Source: Planococcus donghaensis
Lineage (GTDB): Bacteria > Bacillota > Bacilli > Bacillales_A > Planococcaceae
Direction: 5' to 3'
Assembly: GCF_001687665.2 (NCBI RefSeq)
Contig: NZ_CP016543.2
Span: 1,302,001-1,366,000 of the forward strand
Length of the DNA: 64,000 nucleotides
The position numbers were made by a program, and so were the translations under genes. The notes under the pieces are model-generated. The model did not search any database, was not told the origin of the DNA, and worked only from the letters and a program-made list of their open reading frames with translations. Below are positions 48,241 to 57,798 of this stretch, in pieces. Within the stretch, counting starts at the first letter, position 1, and every line of letters begins with the position of its first letter.

Positions 48241-49269
48241 TTGTTTGGATTTGGTTCAAAAGATGTTGGAATAGACTTAGGCACGGCAAATACATTGGTG
48301 TATATTAAAGGCAAGGGCATTGTTCTTCGCGAACCTTCTGTTGTCATTAAAAATAAAACGACTGGCGAAATTGTAGCCGTCGGTAGCAAAGCGAAAAACA
48401 TGATGGGGCGTACAGCAAGTTCTATTGAAGCCGTTCGTCCAATGCGTGACGGCGTGATAGCCGATTACGATACGACGTTAACGATGATCAAGTATAATCT
48501 TGTAGAAGCGTTTCGAGCAGTTGGTGGCAAATGGAAAACGGGAACGGTTATGATTTGTGTGCCTTTTGGCATTACGTCTGTTGAACAGCGTGCGGTTTTA
48601 AATGCGGCTCGTTCGGCTGGAGCTCGTGAAGCTTACACAATAGAAGAACCTTTCGCTGCAGCAATTGGAGCAGATTTACCCGTATGGGAACCTGTTGGCA
48701 GTATGGTCGTCGATATTGGGGGCGGAACAACAGAAGTCGCCGTTATTTCACTTGGCGGAATTGTTTCGAGTGAATCGATTCGTGTTGCTGGAGATGCATT
48801 GGATTCAGAAATTATCCAGTATATTCGCAAAGCGTATAAAGTATTGATTGGTGAAAGAACGGCAGAAGCACTTAAAATCGGCATTGGTTCTGCGGTTATT
48901 ATGGAAGCTTCTGAAAAAGATGTATCGATGGAAATTCGTGGGCGCGATTTAGTAACAGGTTTTCCAAAAACGCTGCAAATCACAGCTGGTGAAATTGCAG
49001 AAGCGTTGAGTGAACCTGTAGCGGATATGTTAGCTGGGATTAAAGCAGCTCTTGAGAAAACACCGCCTGAATTGAGTGCAGATATTATCGAAAACGGCAT
49101 GGTGTTGACTGGTGGAGGGGCGTTATTAAAAAACCTCGATCGTTTAATATCAAAAGAAACCTCCATGCCGGTATCTATCGCTGAAAACCCATTAGACTGT
49201 GTCGCGCTTGGCACAGGAAAGGCGCTTGAGAATAGAGACAAATTCCGACGCCAGTTATCATTTAAATAA
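48241..49269 (+). CDS. mreB: Rod-shape determining actin homologue MreB
   Basis: Forms membrane-associated filaments that guide lateral wall synthesis. The 342-residue product has the actin phosphate-1 motif [12 protein letters not shown] near residue 10, phosphate-2 [15 protein letters not shown] near 157, and the adenosine motif [13 protein letters not shown] near 285. Start is TTG 48241, giving [10 protein letters not shown] as in other MreB, with AGAAGGGA upstream. A possible TATAAT -10 lies at 48173-48178. Many Planococcus species are coccoid, so full mreBCD with minCD is worth noting. Confidence 0.95.
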   Translation: MFGFGSKDVGIDLGTANTLVYIKGKGIVLREPSVVIKNKTTGEIVAVGSKAKNMMGRTASSIEAVRPMRDGVIADYDTTLTMIKYNLVEAFRAVGGKWKTGTVMICVPFGITSVEQRAVLNAARSAGAREAYTIEEPFAAAIGADLPVWEPVGSMVVDIGGGTTEVAVISLGGIVSSESIRVAGDALDSEIIQYIRKAYKVLIGERTAEALKIGIGSAVIMEASEKDVSMEIRGRDLVTGFPKTLQITAGEIAEALSEPVADMLAGIKAALEKTPPELSADIIENGMVLTGGGALLKNLDRLISKETSMPVSIAENPLDCVALGTGKALENRDKFRRQLSFK

Positions 49270-49282
49270 GGAGGATGGCGAT

Positions 49283-50167
49283 ATGCCACAACTTTTAACA
49301 AACAAGCGGCTTATTTTGCTGCTGTTGGGTGTCATCCTGCTCGTTGCACTAATTTCTTTTTCGCTCCGTGATCGCGACAACGTGTCGCTTCCGGAACAAA
49401 TCATAAAAGATGCTGTTGGGGCCGGGCAGTCGGTATTTTCACGACCTGCTCATTTTGTGACTGGAATTTTTGATAATGTCGATTCGTTACTGAATACATT
49501 TGAAGAAAACCAGCATCTGAAAACGCGCTTAGAAGAATTTGCGGGTGTGCAGGCTGAAGTAAAGGACTTGCGTTCTGAAAATGAAGAACTGAAAAAAATT
49601 GTTGGAAAAGAAGAAGATTTGCGAGACTTTAATCCGATACAAGCAACTGTTATTGCACGGAACCCGGATCAATGGGAAGAAAAGTTGATTTTAAACCGAG
49701 GATCAAACCAAGGCGTAAAACCGAACATGGCGGTTATGACAGCAAGTGGCTTAATCGGCAAAGTGACGTTAACCACACCGACTACTTCAACAGTTGAATT
49801 GATTTCGACACTCAACCCGAACTACCGCGTTTCCGCGATGGTCGTTGGTGGAGCGAAAGATGTTTACGGTCTTATTGAAGGGTACGATGCAGAGCGTCAC
49901 GAATTATTATTAAAACGCATTGATGCGAATATTGAATTGAAAAAAGGCGACCAAGTGATTTCAAGTGGGCTTGGCGGAATTTTCCCGAAAGGTGTTTTAA
50001 TCGGGACGATTACGGAAGTAACAATTGACGAATTTGGTTTAACAAAGCTTGCTTACGTCAAACCAGCAGCTGACTTTTCGCTGTTAAACCACGTTATTAT
50101 TGCAGATCGAGTGATGCCAGAAGTGGACGGTGAAGACAATGGCGTGACAGGAGACGATGAATCATGA
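49283..50167 (+). CDS. mreC: Rod shape-determining protein MreC
   Basis: Bitopic protein that activates the elongation penicillin-binding proteins. The 294-residue product has one membrane helix at about 10-30, a coiled coil at about 62-105 and a periplasm-facing beta domain with MTASGLIGKVT and SSGLGGIFPKGVLIG. ATG 49283 follows AAGGAGGATGG; an earlier in-frame codon at 49199 lies in mreB. The last 20 residues are acidic. Overlaps mreD by four bases. Confidence 0.93.
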   Translation: MPQLLTNKRLILLLLGVILLVALISFSLRDRDNVSLPEQIIKDAVGAGQSVFSRPAHFVTGIFDNVDSLLNTFEENQHLKTRLEEFAGVQAEVKDLRSENEELKKIVGKEEDLRDFNPIQATVIARNPDQWEEKLILNRGSNQGVKPNMAVMTASGLIGKVTLTTPTTSTVELISTLNPNYRVSAMVVGGAKDVYGLIEGYDAERHELLLKRIDANIELKKGDQVISSGLGGIFPKGVLIGTITEVTIDEFGLTKLAYVKPAADFSLLNHVIIADRVMPEVDGEDNGVTGDDES

Positions 50168-50694
50168 TTCGTTTTCTCATTCCTTTGATCTGTCTCGTTT
50201 TGTTTTTCATGGAACCGGTTTTTGGTCTTTTTTCGCCATTAAATATTGGTGGCGAATTGAATTATATTGTGCCGCGTTTTCTCATTATGTTTTTGATCTT
50301 CCTCACGCTTTATTATGATTTAAAACATGCCATGTTTTATGGATTATTTTTCGGGCTCTTGTATGATGTCTTTTACATTGATATTATTGGATTATATTCT
50401 TTTTTGTACCCGGCCATTTGTTTGGCTGCAGCAGCTGCGTTCAAAAAAATCCCTCGGAATTTATTGACAGCGACCTTGCTGACGCTTGTTTTATTGGCAT
50501 TGTTCGAGTTTTTGCTTTACCAATTCTTCCTGCTTATTTCATTTACGGGAATGCCGCTTGGCACATTTATCACGACAAGATTATGGCCAACCATGATTGC
50601 CAATTCCATTTTCTTGGTGATGCTCGGCTGGATTTTCAAGTCGGTAATGGTCACGCAATTAACAGAGCGTGACAATAAGATAGGGTTATATTAA
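50164..50694 (+). CDS. mreD: Rod shape-determining protein MreD
   Basis: A 176-residue integral membrane protein with about five helices and no large soluble part, typical of MreD, the membrane partner of MreC. Sequence conservation is low in this family; the assignment rests on topology and the mreC-mreD-minC order. It overlaps mreC at ATGA. Confidence 0.9.
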   Translation: MIRFLIPLICLVLFFMEPVFGLFSPLNIGGELNYIVPRFLIMFLIFLTLYYDLKHAMFYGLFFGLLYDVFYIDIIGLYSFLYPAICLAAAAAFKKIPRNLLTATLLTLVLLALFEFLLYQFFLLISFTGMPLGTFITTRLWPTMIANSIFLVMLGWIFKSVMVTQLTERDNKIGLY

Positions 50695-50716
50695 TGAAAG
50701 CGCAGGTGACATTTTT

Positions 50717-51382
50717 TTGAAGAATCTCGTTAATATTAAAGGGAAAAATAAAGGACTTGTGCTGTATCTCGATGATCAATGTGCATATTCTGAGTTGTTG
50801 ACCGAGTTAAAAGCGAAAGTATCGGATCCTGCGCTAGACAGTGATACCGAAGTGACGGTGCATTTAAACAAACGTTATTGCACAGAGAGTCAAATTCAAG
50901 AATTGAGCAAAGTGGTTGCGACAAACCCTCATTTAAAAGTTGTCGGAACAACGAGCGATATTTTAAAAGTTGAAGAATGTGAACAAAAGATAATTGAAAG
51001 CCAGTCCGAAACATATGTCGGTATCGTGCGATCAGGACAAGTGATCAAAGCGGAAGGCGACTTAGTCGTGATCGGCGATGTTAACCCGAACGGTCGCGTT
51101 GAAGCAGGCGGCAGTGTGTATGTATTAGGTCGATTAAAAGGTGCAGCGCATGCCGGAACAAAAGGCAATCGCGATGCAGTCATTGCAGCATCTTGGCTAG
51201 AAGCAACACAATTGAAAATTCACGATGAATTGGAAACCATGACAGACGAATTGTCTAGTTTATCGGAACAACCGGAAATGGAATGTGCATATTTACATAA
51301 AAATGGCACCATCATCATTGACCGTTTACAGGAATTGCGGTTTATCCGTCCGCAAATTTCAACGTTTAAAGGAGGAAGCTAG
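50717..51382 (+). CDS. minC: Septum site-determining protein MinC
   Basis: FtsZ polymerisation inhibitor that blocks polar division. The 221-residue product has an N-terminal FtsZ-binding domain and the C-terminal beta-helix with IVRSGQVIKAEGDLVVIGDV and GGSVYVLGRLKGAAHAG, which dimerises and binds MinD. Start is TTG 50717 with GCAGGTGAC upstream. minD follows immediately. Confidence 0.93.
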   Translation: MKNLVNIKGKNKGLVLYLDDQCAYSELLTELKAKVSDPALDSDTEVTVHLNKRYCTESQIQELSKVVATNPHLKVVGTTSDILKVEECEQKIIESQSETYVGIVRSGQVIKAEGDLVVIGDVNPNGRVEAGGSVYVLGRLKGAAHAGTKGNRDAVIAASWLEATQLKIHDELETMTDELSSLSEQPEMECAYLHKNGTIIIDRLQELRFIRPQISTFKGGS

Positions 51383-51383
51383 T

Positions 51384-52184
51384 GTGGGAGAAGCTATCGT
51401 AATTACATCAGGTAAGGGAGGCGTCGGAAAAACGACGACAACCGCCAACCTCGGCACTGCATTGGCCCTTCAAGGGAAAAAAGTATGCTTAATCGATACC
51501 GACATTGGATTGCGTAACCTCGACGTTATTTTAGGACTCGAAAATCGCATCATTTATGATTTGATTGACGTATTAGAAGGTCGTTGCAAAGTGCACCAAG
51601 CGCTTGTCAAAGACAAACGTTTTGAAGATATGCTTTATTTATTGCCAGCAGCGCAAACTGCTGACAAAAATGATGTTAATCCAGAACAAATGAAAGAGCT
51701 CGTAACGGAGCTGAAAAAAGATTATGACTTTGTTATTATCGATTGCCCAGCCGGCATCGAGCAAGGGTATAAAAACGCTGTAGCGGGAGCGGACCATGCA
51801 ATTGTCGTGACAACTCCTGAAATTTCAGCCGTTCGTGACGCTGATCGCATTATCGGTTTGTTGGAACTTGAAGAAAACATCGATGCACCCCGTTTAATCA
51901 TTAACCGCATCCGTCCGCATTTGATGAAAGCGGGAGAAGCACTGGATGTCAATGAAATCACGACACATTTGTCGATCGATTTACTGGGCATCATTGCAGA
52001 CGACGAGCGTGTCATTTCAAGCTCGAACAAAGGAGAACCGATCGTTATGGACCCGTCCAACACCGCTGCACTTGGCTACCGCAACATTGCGCGCCGCTTG
52101 CTAGGTGAATCGGTTCCTTTGATGAGCATGGAAAAAGCACCGCCAAGTTTGTTCACAAAAATTAAAGCAGTCTTTACGAAATAA
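51384..52184 (+). CDS. minD: Septum site-determining ATPase MinD
   Basis: Membrane-bound ATPase that recruits MinC. The 266-residue product has the deviant Walker A GKGGVGKTTTTANLG near residue 11, LIDTDIGLRNLD, and the Walker B-like DFVIIDCPAGIE. The C-terminus SLFTKIKAVFTK is an amphipathic membrane-targeting helix. Start is GTG 51384, giving GEAIVITSGKGG, with AAAGGAGGAAGC upstream inside the minC end. In B. subtilis spoIVFA and spoIVFB follow; here a terminator and a NERD-domain gene do. Confidence 0.96.
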   Translation: MGEAIVITSGKGGVGKTTTTANLGTALALQGKKVCLIDTDIGLRNLDVILGLENRIIYDLIDVLEGRCKVHQALVKDKRFEDMLYLLPAAQTADKNDVNPEQMKELVTELKKDYDFVIIDCPAGIEQGYKNAVAGADHAIVVTTPEISAVRDADRIIGLLELEENIDAPRLIINRIRPHLMKAGEALDVNEITTHLSIDLLGIIADDERVISSSNKGEPIVMDPSNTAALGYRNIARRLLGESVPLMSMEKAPPSLFTKIKAVFTK

Positions 52185-52193
52185 ATTAGTTTG

Positions 52194-52224
52194 AGCCTTC
52201 GCTATTATAGCGAGGGCTTTTTTT
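52194..52224 (+). terminator. Intrinsic terminator after minD
   Basis: AGCCTTCGCT pairs with AGCGAGGGCT around ATTAT and is followed by seven T residues. Confidence 0.92.
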
Positions 52225-52245
52225 AAAACTTTCGGGAGGTGTGGA

Positions 52246-53184
52246 ATGAACGATTTTTTACTTGTGCAAATGGTTTCGGCAGAACGATTGAAATCTGGCC
52301 ACGAATTAAAGGTGCCTGTTTTATCTGAGTTAAAAAATTCATTAGCTGGTGTAAGTGGTGAACAACGGACGGCTACTTTATTGACTAGAGAGTTGGATTT
52401 GTCAGGAGATTTTGTGTTATTGAGTGATGTTACTATTCCATATAAAGACAGCTCGGTGCAAATTGATTTGCTAGTGATTCATGCAAATTTTGTATGTGTG
52501 TTAGAAGTAAAGAATATGATTGGGGATTTTTATTTTGATTCGGTTAACTATCAGTTTCACCGAGTTATCGATGGCCGAAGAGAAGGTATGCGCAATCCAG
52601 AAGCGCAAGTGCATCGTGCGGTAAAAGCAGTTAATGGGTTTTTAGGCGTTCCGGTTCAAGGTGTCATTGTTTTAACGAGCCGATCTAGCAAAGTAGTCGA
52701 TGCCCCTAAACTTTATCCGGTTGTGTCGCTTGATTATTTGCCGTTTCATTTAGAGAAGATGGTGGAGGGTTCGCCACATTTTGATGTGGCAAAGCTAGCG
52801 AACAAGTTAAAAAAATTACCTCCGCAAGAGATTAGTAAGTCCTGGCTCGCGCGTCATCAAATTAGTTTTGATTCTTTGCGGCTTGGTGTGACATGTCCAA
52901 CGTGTCGAACGTGTTCGCTAATTTGGCGAGACCGCAAATGGCATTGTGAGATCTGCGGTTTTCATTCGCGAGATGCTCATGAAGTGACGCTTCAAGAATA
53001 TGCGGTTTTGTTTGGTAGCGAACTGGATACGCGATTTGCGTACCGGCTACTTGGAGTTGAAAACAAATATGTGCTGTACCGGTTGCTTGAAAAGTCAGCG
53101 CCGAAAAGTCGGATTCGTGGAAAGAGACAAATTATTGAAAGTCGCGAGCTGTTGCGTGAGTATTTTAGTCGCATTTATCGGTGA
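52246..53184 (+). CDS. NERD-domain protein with C-terminal zinc ribbon
   Basis: A 312-residue predicted nuclease-related protein. The NERD domain (about 35-150) keeps the PD-(D/E)xK-type residues: D74 in QIDLLVIH, then E87 and K89 in CVLEVKN. A four-cysteine zinc ribbon follows near residue 222 (CPTCRTC, then CEICGFH), and a helical C-terminus. Nuclease activity and biological role are not established for most NERD proteins. GGGAGGTG precedes the ATG. It occupies the place of spoIVFA/spoIVFB between minD and rplU. Directly at its stop codon a 21-bp-period repeat array begins. Confidence 0.85.
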   Translation: MNDFLLVQMVSAERLKSGHELKVPVLSELKNSLAGVSGEQRTATLLTRELDLSGDFVLLSDVTIPYKDSSVQIDLLVIHANFVCVLEVKNMIGDFYFDSVNYQFHRVIDGRREGMRNPEAQVHRAVKAVNGFLGVPVQGVIVLTSRSSKVVDAPKLYPVVSLDYLPFHLEKMVEGSPHFDVAKLANKLKKLPPQEISKSWLARHQISFDSLRLGVTCPTCRTCSLIWRDRKWHCEICGFHSRDAHEVTLQEYAVLFGSELDTRFAYRLLGVENKYVLYRLLEKSAPKSRIRGKRQIIESRELLREYFSRIYR

Positions 53185-53318
53185 CCGCACCTCCAATGGG
53201 GAAAAGCGCACCTCAATCGTCCAAGACCGCACCTCGCGACCGCAAAAGCGCACCTCAAACAACAAAGACCGCACCTCGCACCGAGATAACCGCACCTCGC
53301 ACAAATCAAAACCACACG
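53184..53318. repeat. Six-unit direct-repeat array with exact 21-bp period
   Basis: The 8-mer CGCACCTC occurs at 53186, 53207, 53228, 53249, 53270 and 53291, each exactly 21 bases apart, with a degenerate seventh at 53312. The base before it alternates C, G, C, G, C, C. The 13-base spacers differ. All three forward frames stay open for most of the array; one reads as RTSxxxx heptads, another as TAP/SAP repeats. It starts at the NERD stop codon and ends before the rplU promoter. Too short and too spacer-poor for CRISPR. Confidence 0.9.
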
Positions 53319-53354
53319 CGCCACAATCAATTTCCCGAAATAGTACATTCTCTA

Positions 53355-53384
53355 TTGACTCGACTAGTTCCCACATGGTATTAT
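53355..53384 (+). promoter_or_regulatory. Promoter of the rplU-prp-rpmA operon
   Basis: TTGACT and TATTAT with an 18-base spacer; TGG just before the -10 makes it an extended -10 promoter. Confidence 0.7.
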
Positions 53385-53391
53385 TCTAATG

Positions 53392-53495
53392 TTATGTTTG
53401 TAGCGTATCGTTGCTACAACCGCTCGAATCAGGTTACTTTAAGAAGATGCTTCGGCAGATCACCTGAATAGGCGAGTCTTAATCTAGAGGAGGTG
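53392..53495 (+). ncRNA. Ribosomal protein L21 leader
   Basis: The 5' leader of rplU contains a GTAGCG...CGTTGCTAC hairpin (around 53399-53419) followed by conserved-looking unpaired and paired blocks (AATCAGGTTACTTTAAGAAG, GATCACCTGAATAGGCGAG). Position and structure fit the L21 leader family of low-GC Gram-positives, which is thought to mediate autoregulation by a ribosomal protein. Boundaries are approximate and no covariance search was run. Confidence 0.7.
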
Positions 53496-53502
53496 CAAGG
53501 AT

Positions 53503-53811
53503 ATGTACGCGATTATTGAAACTGGTGGAAAACAAATCAAAGTTGAAGCAGGCCAAGAAATCTACGTTGAAAAATTGAACGGAGAAGCTGGTGATGTTAT
53601 CACTTTTGACAAAGTTCTATTTGTAGGTGGAGATGATACTAAAGTGGGTGTTCCTTTTGTTGAGGGAGCTACTGTTACGGCTAAAGTTGTAAAAAGCGGC
53701 CGCGCTAAAAAGATCACTGTTTTCACTTATAAAGCGAAAAAGAACTATCACAAAAAACAAGGTCACCGTCAGCCATACACAAAATTGACTGTCGATGCAA
53801 TTAACCTGTAA
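53503..53811 (+). CDS. rplU: 50S ribosomal protein L21
   Basis: A 102-residue primary 23S rRNA-binding protein of the large subunit. It starts [17 protein letters not shown] and ends with [19 protein letters not shown], both hallmarks of L21. AGAGGAGGTG lies upstream. First gene of the conserved rplU-prp-rpmA set. Confidence 0.98.
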   Translation: MYAIIETGGKQIKVEAGQEIYVEKLNGEAGDVITFDKVLFVGGDDTKVGVPFVEGATVTAKVVKSGRAKKITVFTYKAKKNYHKKQGHRQPYTKLTVDAINL

Positions 53812-53813
53812 GA

Positions 53814-54447
<634 letters not shown>

Positions 54448-54456
54448 TACAAAACG

Positions 54457-54487
54457 AAAAGGGCTGCTTTCGCAGTCCTTTTTCTTT
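54457..54487 (+). terminator. Intrinsic terminator after rpmA
   Basis: AAAAGGGCTGC pairs with GCAGTCCTTTT around TTTC with a G-T pair and ends in T residues. Confidence 0.88.
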
Positions 54488-54593
54488 TGATAATAATCGA
54501 CGCACTTCACGAGACAAGATAGACGCATTATTTTAGGAATTTACTGCGAATTATTGGTATACTGGAATAAGAAGCTGAATCAGGACGTGACTT

Positions 54594-55109
54594 ATGGAAA
54601 AACCAATGACAGTGGCACAATCGCTTCGGCATGCGCGCCATGATTTTTTAAATGACCTTCAATTAATCAAAATGAATATGGATCTTGGTCGTCTCCAAGA
54701 GGCGCAAGCGCTTATTCGTTCGTATGCCGAAGCGTCTATGCATGCCAGTCGGTTAGCTGACATCGGGCTACCGCTGACAGAGGAGTGGCTGTTGACAGTC
54801 AATTGGCGCTTTCCTGGATTTAATTTTCTTGTAGAGTGTCAGGCTGTTGCAGCACCCGCACATTTAGATGGCGAATTCCGGCGTTTTTTAGAGGGTTTTG
54901 TGGAATTAGCAAAAAAACAATTGAGTCCTTATCAAGTGTTTGATTGTGAGATTTTATTGACATCCGACGCAGCGTTTTTTGAAATAATTATCAAGTGTTC
55001 GGAGAGTTGGCCGGACTTGAAGCTAGTGGAAACAGATGGATTCACTGTACGAAAAGAGTGTAGCGAAGACGGCACAATAGTGGCTGTTCGTGCACAGATG
55101 GAGGGATAA
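54594..55109 (+). CDS. spo0B: Spo0B-like phosphotransferase homologue
   Basis: A 171-residue protein resembling B. subtilis Spo0B, the phosphorelay phosphotransferase that passes phosphate from Spo0F to Spo0A. The N-terminal helical hairpin contains [19 protein letters not shown]16 aligns with the phosphorylated histidine (H30 of B. subtilis), in an HDxxN setting as in histidine-kinase dimerisation helices. The C-terminal half is a degenerate ATPase-like domain. Same place as spo0B, between rpmA and obg. An extended -10 (TGGTATACT, 54555-54563) lies upstream. Its retention without neighbouring sporulation genes is notable. Confidence 0.85.
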   Translation: MEKPMTVAQSLRHARHDFLNDLQLIKMNMDLGRLQEAQALIRSYAEASMHASRLADIGLPLTEEWLLTVNWRFPGFNFLVECQAVAAPAHLDGEFRRFLEGFVELAKKQLSPYQVFDCEILLTSDAAFFEIIIKCSESWPDLKLVETDGFTVRKECSEDGTIVAVRAQMEG

Positions 55110-55110
55110 T

Positions 55111-56400
55111 ATGTTTGTCGATCACGTAAAAGTTTATGTTAAAGGTGGCGACGGCGGAGATGGCATGGTTGCTTTCCGTCGCGAAAAATATGTACCAAAC
55201 GGCGGTCCTGCCGGTGGAGATGGTGGTAAAGGCGGGAATATCGTCTTTATCGTTGAAGAAGGATTGCGTACGCTAATGGATTTCCGTTACAAACGGATTT
55301 TTAAAGCAGAACGCGGAACGCACGGCATGAGCAAAAATCAACACGGTGCGAAAGCCGAAGATACATTGATTAAAGTTCCACCAGGCACAGTTGTAAAAGA
55401 CGTCGATACAGGCGAAACAATTGCTGACCTAGTTGAACATGGTCAAACTGCAATTATTGCTAAAGGCGGACGCGGCGGACGAGGAAACTCACGTTTTGCA
55501 ACGCCTGCAAATCCTGCTCCAGAGCTTTCGGAAAAAGGCGAACCGGGTTATGAGCGCAACGTCATTTTGGAATTGAAAGTGTTAGCGGATGCTGGACTTG
55601 TTGGATTCCCGAGTGTTGGGAAATCGACATTATTGTCAGTCGTTTCTGCAGCGAAACCAAAAATCGCTGAATACCATTTCACAACGATCGTTCCAAACTT
55701 GGGCATGGTTGAAACAGAAGACCAGCGCAGCTTTGTTATGGCCGATCTTCCTGGATTAATCCAAGGCGCACACGAAGGAATCGGTCTTGGTCATCAATTC
55801 CTACGTCATATCGAACGCACGCGTGTTATTATTCACGTCATTGATATGTCGGGTCTTGAAGGACGCGATCCTTATGAAGATTATTTAACAATCAATGAAG
55901 AATTAAAACAATACAATATGCGTTTAACAGAACGTCCGCAATTGATTGTTGCAAATAAAATGGATATGCCAGATTCTGAAGAGAATTTAGCGAAATTCCG
56001 TGAGAAATTGCCGGAAGATGCACGTATTTTCCCGATTTCTGCGTTGTCGCGTAAAGGCTTAAACAATTTATTGTTTGCCATTGCAGATGTGATTGAAGTA
56101 ACACCAGAATTCCCATTAATGGGCGATGAAGAAGCTGATTCAGAAAGCACTGTATTGTACAAACACGAAACAGATGCTGATGGCTTTAGCATTACACGCG
56201 GTCCTGATGGTGCATTTATCTTGTCTGGTTATGCGATTGAACGTATGTTCAAAATGACAGACTTTTCTCGTGAAGATTCAATTCGTCGCTTTGCTCGTCA
56301 AATGCGCGGCATGGGAATTGATGATGCCCTTCGTGAACGTGGAGCGGAAAATGGCGACACGGTTCGCTTGCTTGAATTCGAATTCGAATTTATGGATTGA
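55111..56400 (+). CDS. obg: GTPase Obg
   Basis: Essential GTPase in late 50S assembly and stress signalling. The 429-residue product has the glycine-rich OBG fold ([32 protein letters not shown]), G1 [10 protein letters not shown] near residue 165, G3 [10 protein letters not shown]4 NKMD, and a C-terminal OCT domain (about 345-429). ATG 55111 follows GATGGAGGGA and lies one base after the spo0B stop; in-frame 55090 would overlap spo0B. In B. subtilis spo0B and obg are co-transcribed. Confidence 0.97.
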   Translation: MFVDHVKVYVKGGDGGDGMVAFRREKYVPNGGPAGGDGGKGGNIVFIVEEGLRTLMDFRYKRIFKAERGTHGMSKNQHGAKAEDTLIKVPPGTVVKDVDTGETIADLVEHGQTAIIAKGGRGGRGNSRFATPANPAPELSEKGEPGYERNVILELKVLADAGLVGFPSVGKSTLLSVVSAAKPKIAEYHFTTIVPNLGMVETEDQRSFVMADLPGLIQGAHEGIGLGHQFLRHIERTRVIIHVIDMSGLEGRDPYEDYLTINEELKQYNMRLTERPQLIVANKMDMPDSEENLAKFREKLPEDARIFPISALSRKGLNNLLFAIADVIEVTPEFPLMGDEEADSESTVLYKHETDADGFSITRGPDGAFILSGYAIERMFKMTDFSREDSIRRFARQMRGMGIDDALRERGAENGDTVRLLEFEFEFMD

Positions 56401-56416
56401 TGCGGAGGTAGCTTGA

Positions 56417-56869
56417 ATGAAGGATATTTCGGAACAACGGTATTATTTAGTGCGTGAAGACGTTTTAACAGAAGCGATGCAAAAAACGCTTGAAGTGAAA
56501 AGAATGTTGCAAAATGACCGCATTTCGATTATGGATGCCGTTAACAAAACAGGTCTTTCACGCTCCGCGTTTTATAAATATCGTGACGCTGTATTTCCGT
56601 TCCATTCGATTGTCAAAGAACGGATCTTGACGGTCTTCTTGCAATTAGAAGACCGCTCAGGAACGCTTGCGACACTTCTGCAAACAGTCGCTGAAAATGG
56701 CTGTAATATTTTAACCATTCATCAAACCATTCCGATTCAAGGACGGGCGAATGTGACTTTGTCTTTGGACGTTACGGCGATGGATGGGAACTTGGACGTA
56801 TTTTTGCAACAGCTGAAAAAACTTGATTTTGTCGAGTCGGCTGATGTGGTATCAAGCGGATCATCTTAA
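56417..56869 (+). CDS. pheB: ACT-domain protein PheB
   Basis: A 150-residue protein with an N-terminal helix-turn-helix-like region ([21 protein letters not shown]) and a C-terminal ACT domain ([20 protein letters not shown]). It precedes pheA as in B. subtilis. Its role is not defined; the ACT domain and context suggest amino-acid sensing linked to phenylalanine synthesis. GCGGAGGTAG precedes the ATG. Confidence 0.92.
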   Translation: MKDISEQRYYLVREDVLTEAMQKTLEVKRMLQNDRISIMDAVNKTGLSRSAFYKYRDAVFPFHSIVKERILTVFLQLEDRSGTLATLLQTVAENGCNILTIHQTIPIQGRANVTLSLDVTAMDGNLDVFLQQLKKLDFVESADVVSSGSS

Positions 56870-56884
56870 TGGAGGAATGTTTAA

Positions 56885-57751
56885 ATGACTGGACAAGCTA
56901 TAAGTAAACGAATCTCATATTTAGGGCCGGAAGCGTCATTTACACACCTTGCGGCAACAAAAGTTTTCCCTGATAGTACCCTAGTGCCATTTACAACCAT
57001 TCCTGAATGCATAGAAGCAGTGGCAGAAGGCAGCGTAGATTACGCTGTCGTCCCACTGGAAAATGCATTAGAAGGATCGGTTCCATTAACTGTAGATTAT
57101 TTATTCCATGAAGCTCAATTGTATGTGACAGCTGAAGTATTGTCGCCGATTGAACAGCATTTATTGGTGCACCCTGAAAACCGCCACGCGGAATCATTTG
57201 AAGCGATTTATTCGCATCCGCATGCATTGGCACAATGCCACAAATACCTTTACTATACATATAAAAATACGCCACTCGAGCAATATAGCTCAACAGCAGC
57301 GGCAGCTAAAATGGTATCTGAATTGCCAGAGCGCAATATCGCAGCAATAGGCAATGAATTTTCAGCCCGAAAATACGGCTTGGATATTTTGCAACGCGAT
57401 ATTCATGATTTCCATTTTAACCACACACGCTTTTTCGTGTTGTCAAAAACCAATCATAAGCTCGAAAATCCGGATCATGAAGACCAAATCAAAACAACCT
57501 TGATGATGACTTTGCCAGAAGATGACCGTTCAGGTGTGTTACACCAAATATTGTCGGTTTTTGCATGGCGCCGTTTAAACTTGAGTAAAATCGAGTCCCG
57601 TCCATTAAAAACAGGTCTAGGTGATTATTTCTTTATTGCAGATGTACTAGCAGATGAAAACGATGCGATGATGCGCGGTGCCTTTGAAGAACTAACAGCT
57701 TTAGGTTGTACGGTAAAAACGCTCGGCTCGTATTATACTTATAAAAATTAA
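56885..57751 (+). CDS. pheA: Prephenate dehydratase
   Basis: Converts prephenate to phenylpyruvate for phenylalanine. The 288-residue product has RISYLGPEASFTHLAA, the VVPLENALEGSV motif near residue 57, a TRFFVL segment before the end of the catalytic part, and a C-terminal ACT domain containing ESRP (LSKIESRPLKTGLGDYFFI), the phenylalanine-binding feedback motif. GGAGG precedes the ATG. It ends at a bidirectional terminator shared with niaR. Confidence 0.96.
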   Translation: MTGQAISKRISYLGPEASFTHLAATKVFPDSTLVPFTTIPECIEAVAEGSVDYAVVPLENALEGSVPLTVDYLFHEAQLYVTAEVLSPIEQHLLVHPENRHAESFEAIYSHPHALAQCHKYLYYTYKNTPLEQYSSTAAAAKMVSELPERNIAAIGNEFSARKYGLDILQRDIHDFHFNHTRFFVLSKTNHKLENPDHEDQIKTTLMMTLPEDDRSGVLHQILSVFAWRRLNLSKIESRPLKTGLGDYFFIADVLADENDAMMRGAFEELTALGCTVKTLGSYYTYKN

Positions 57752-57787
57752 AAAAAATCCCGCAGCGGAAATGCTGCGGGATTTTTT
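57752..57787. terminator. Bidirectional terminator between pheA and niaR
   Basis: A 15-bp perfect stem with A-tract on one side and T-tract on the other (loop GGAAAT) lies between the convergent ends of pheA and niaR and should work for both. Confidence 0.95.
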
Positions 57788-57798
57788 CATTTAATGAC

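Noticed and set aside
48633..49301. Long minus-strand frame opposite mreB
   Set aside because: A shadow of the highly conserved mreB gene; no start context and serine/proline-rich translation typical of antisense frames.
53184..53318. CRISPR array
   Set aside because: Repeat core is only 8 bp, spacers 13 bp, there is no cas gene nearby, and period is far below CRISPR spacing.
53000..53471. Two open frames (53000-53389 and 53181-53471) across the repeat array as possible genes
   Set aside because: Neither has a ribosome site, the first lies mostly out of frame inside the NERD gene, and openness follows automatically from a 21-bp period without stops. Kept as a repeat, not a CDS.
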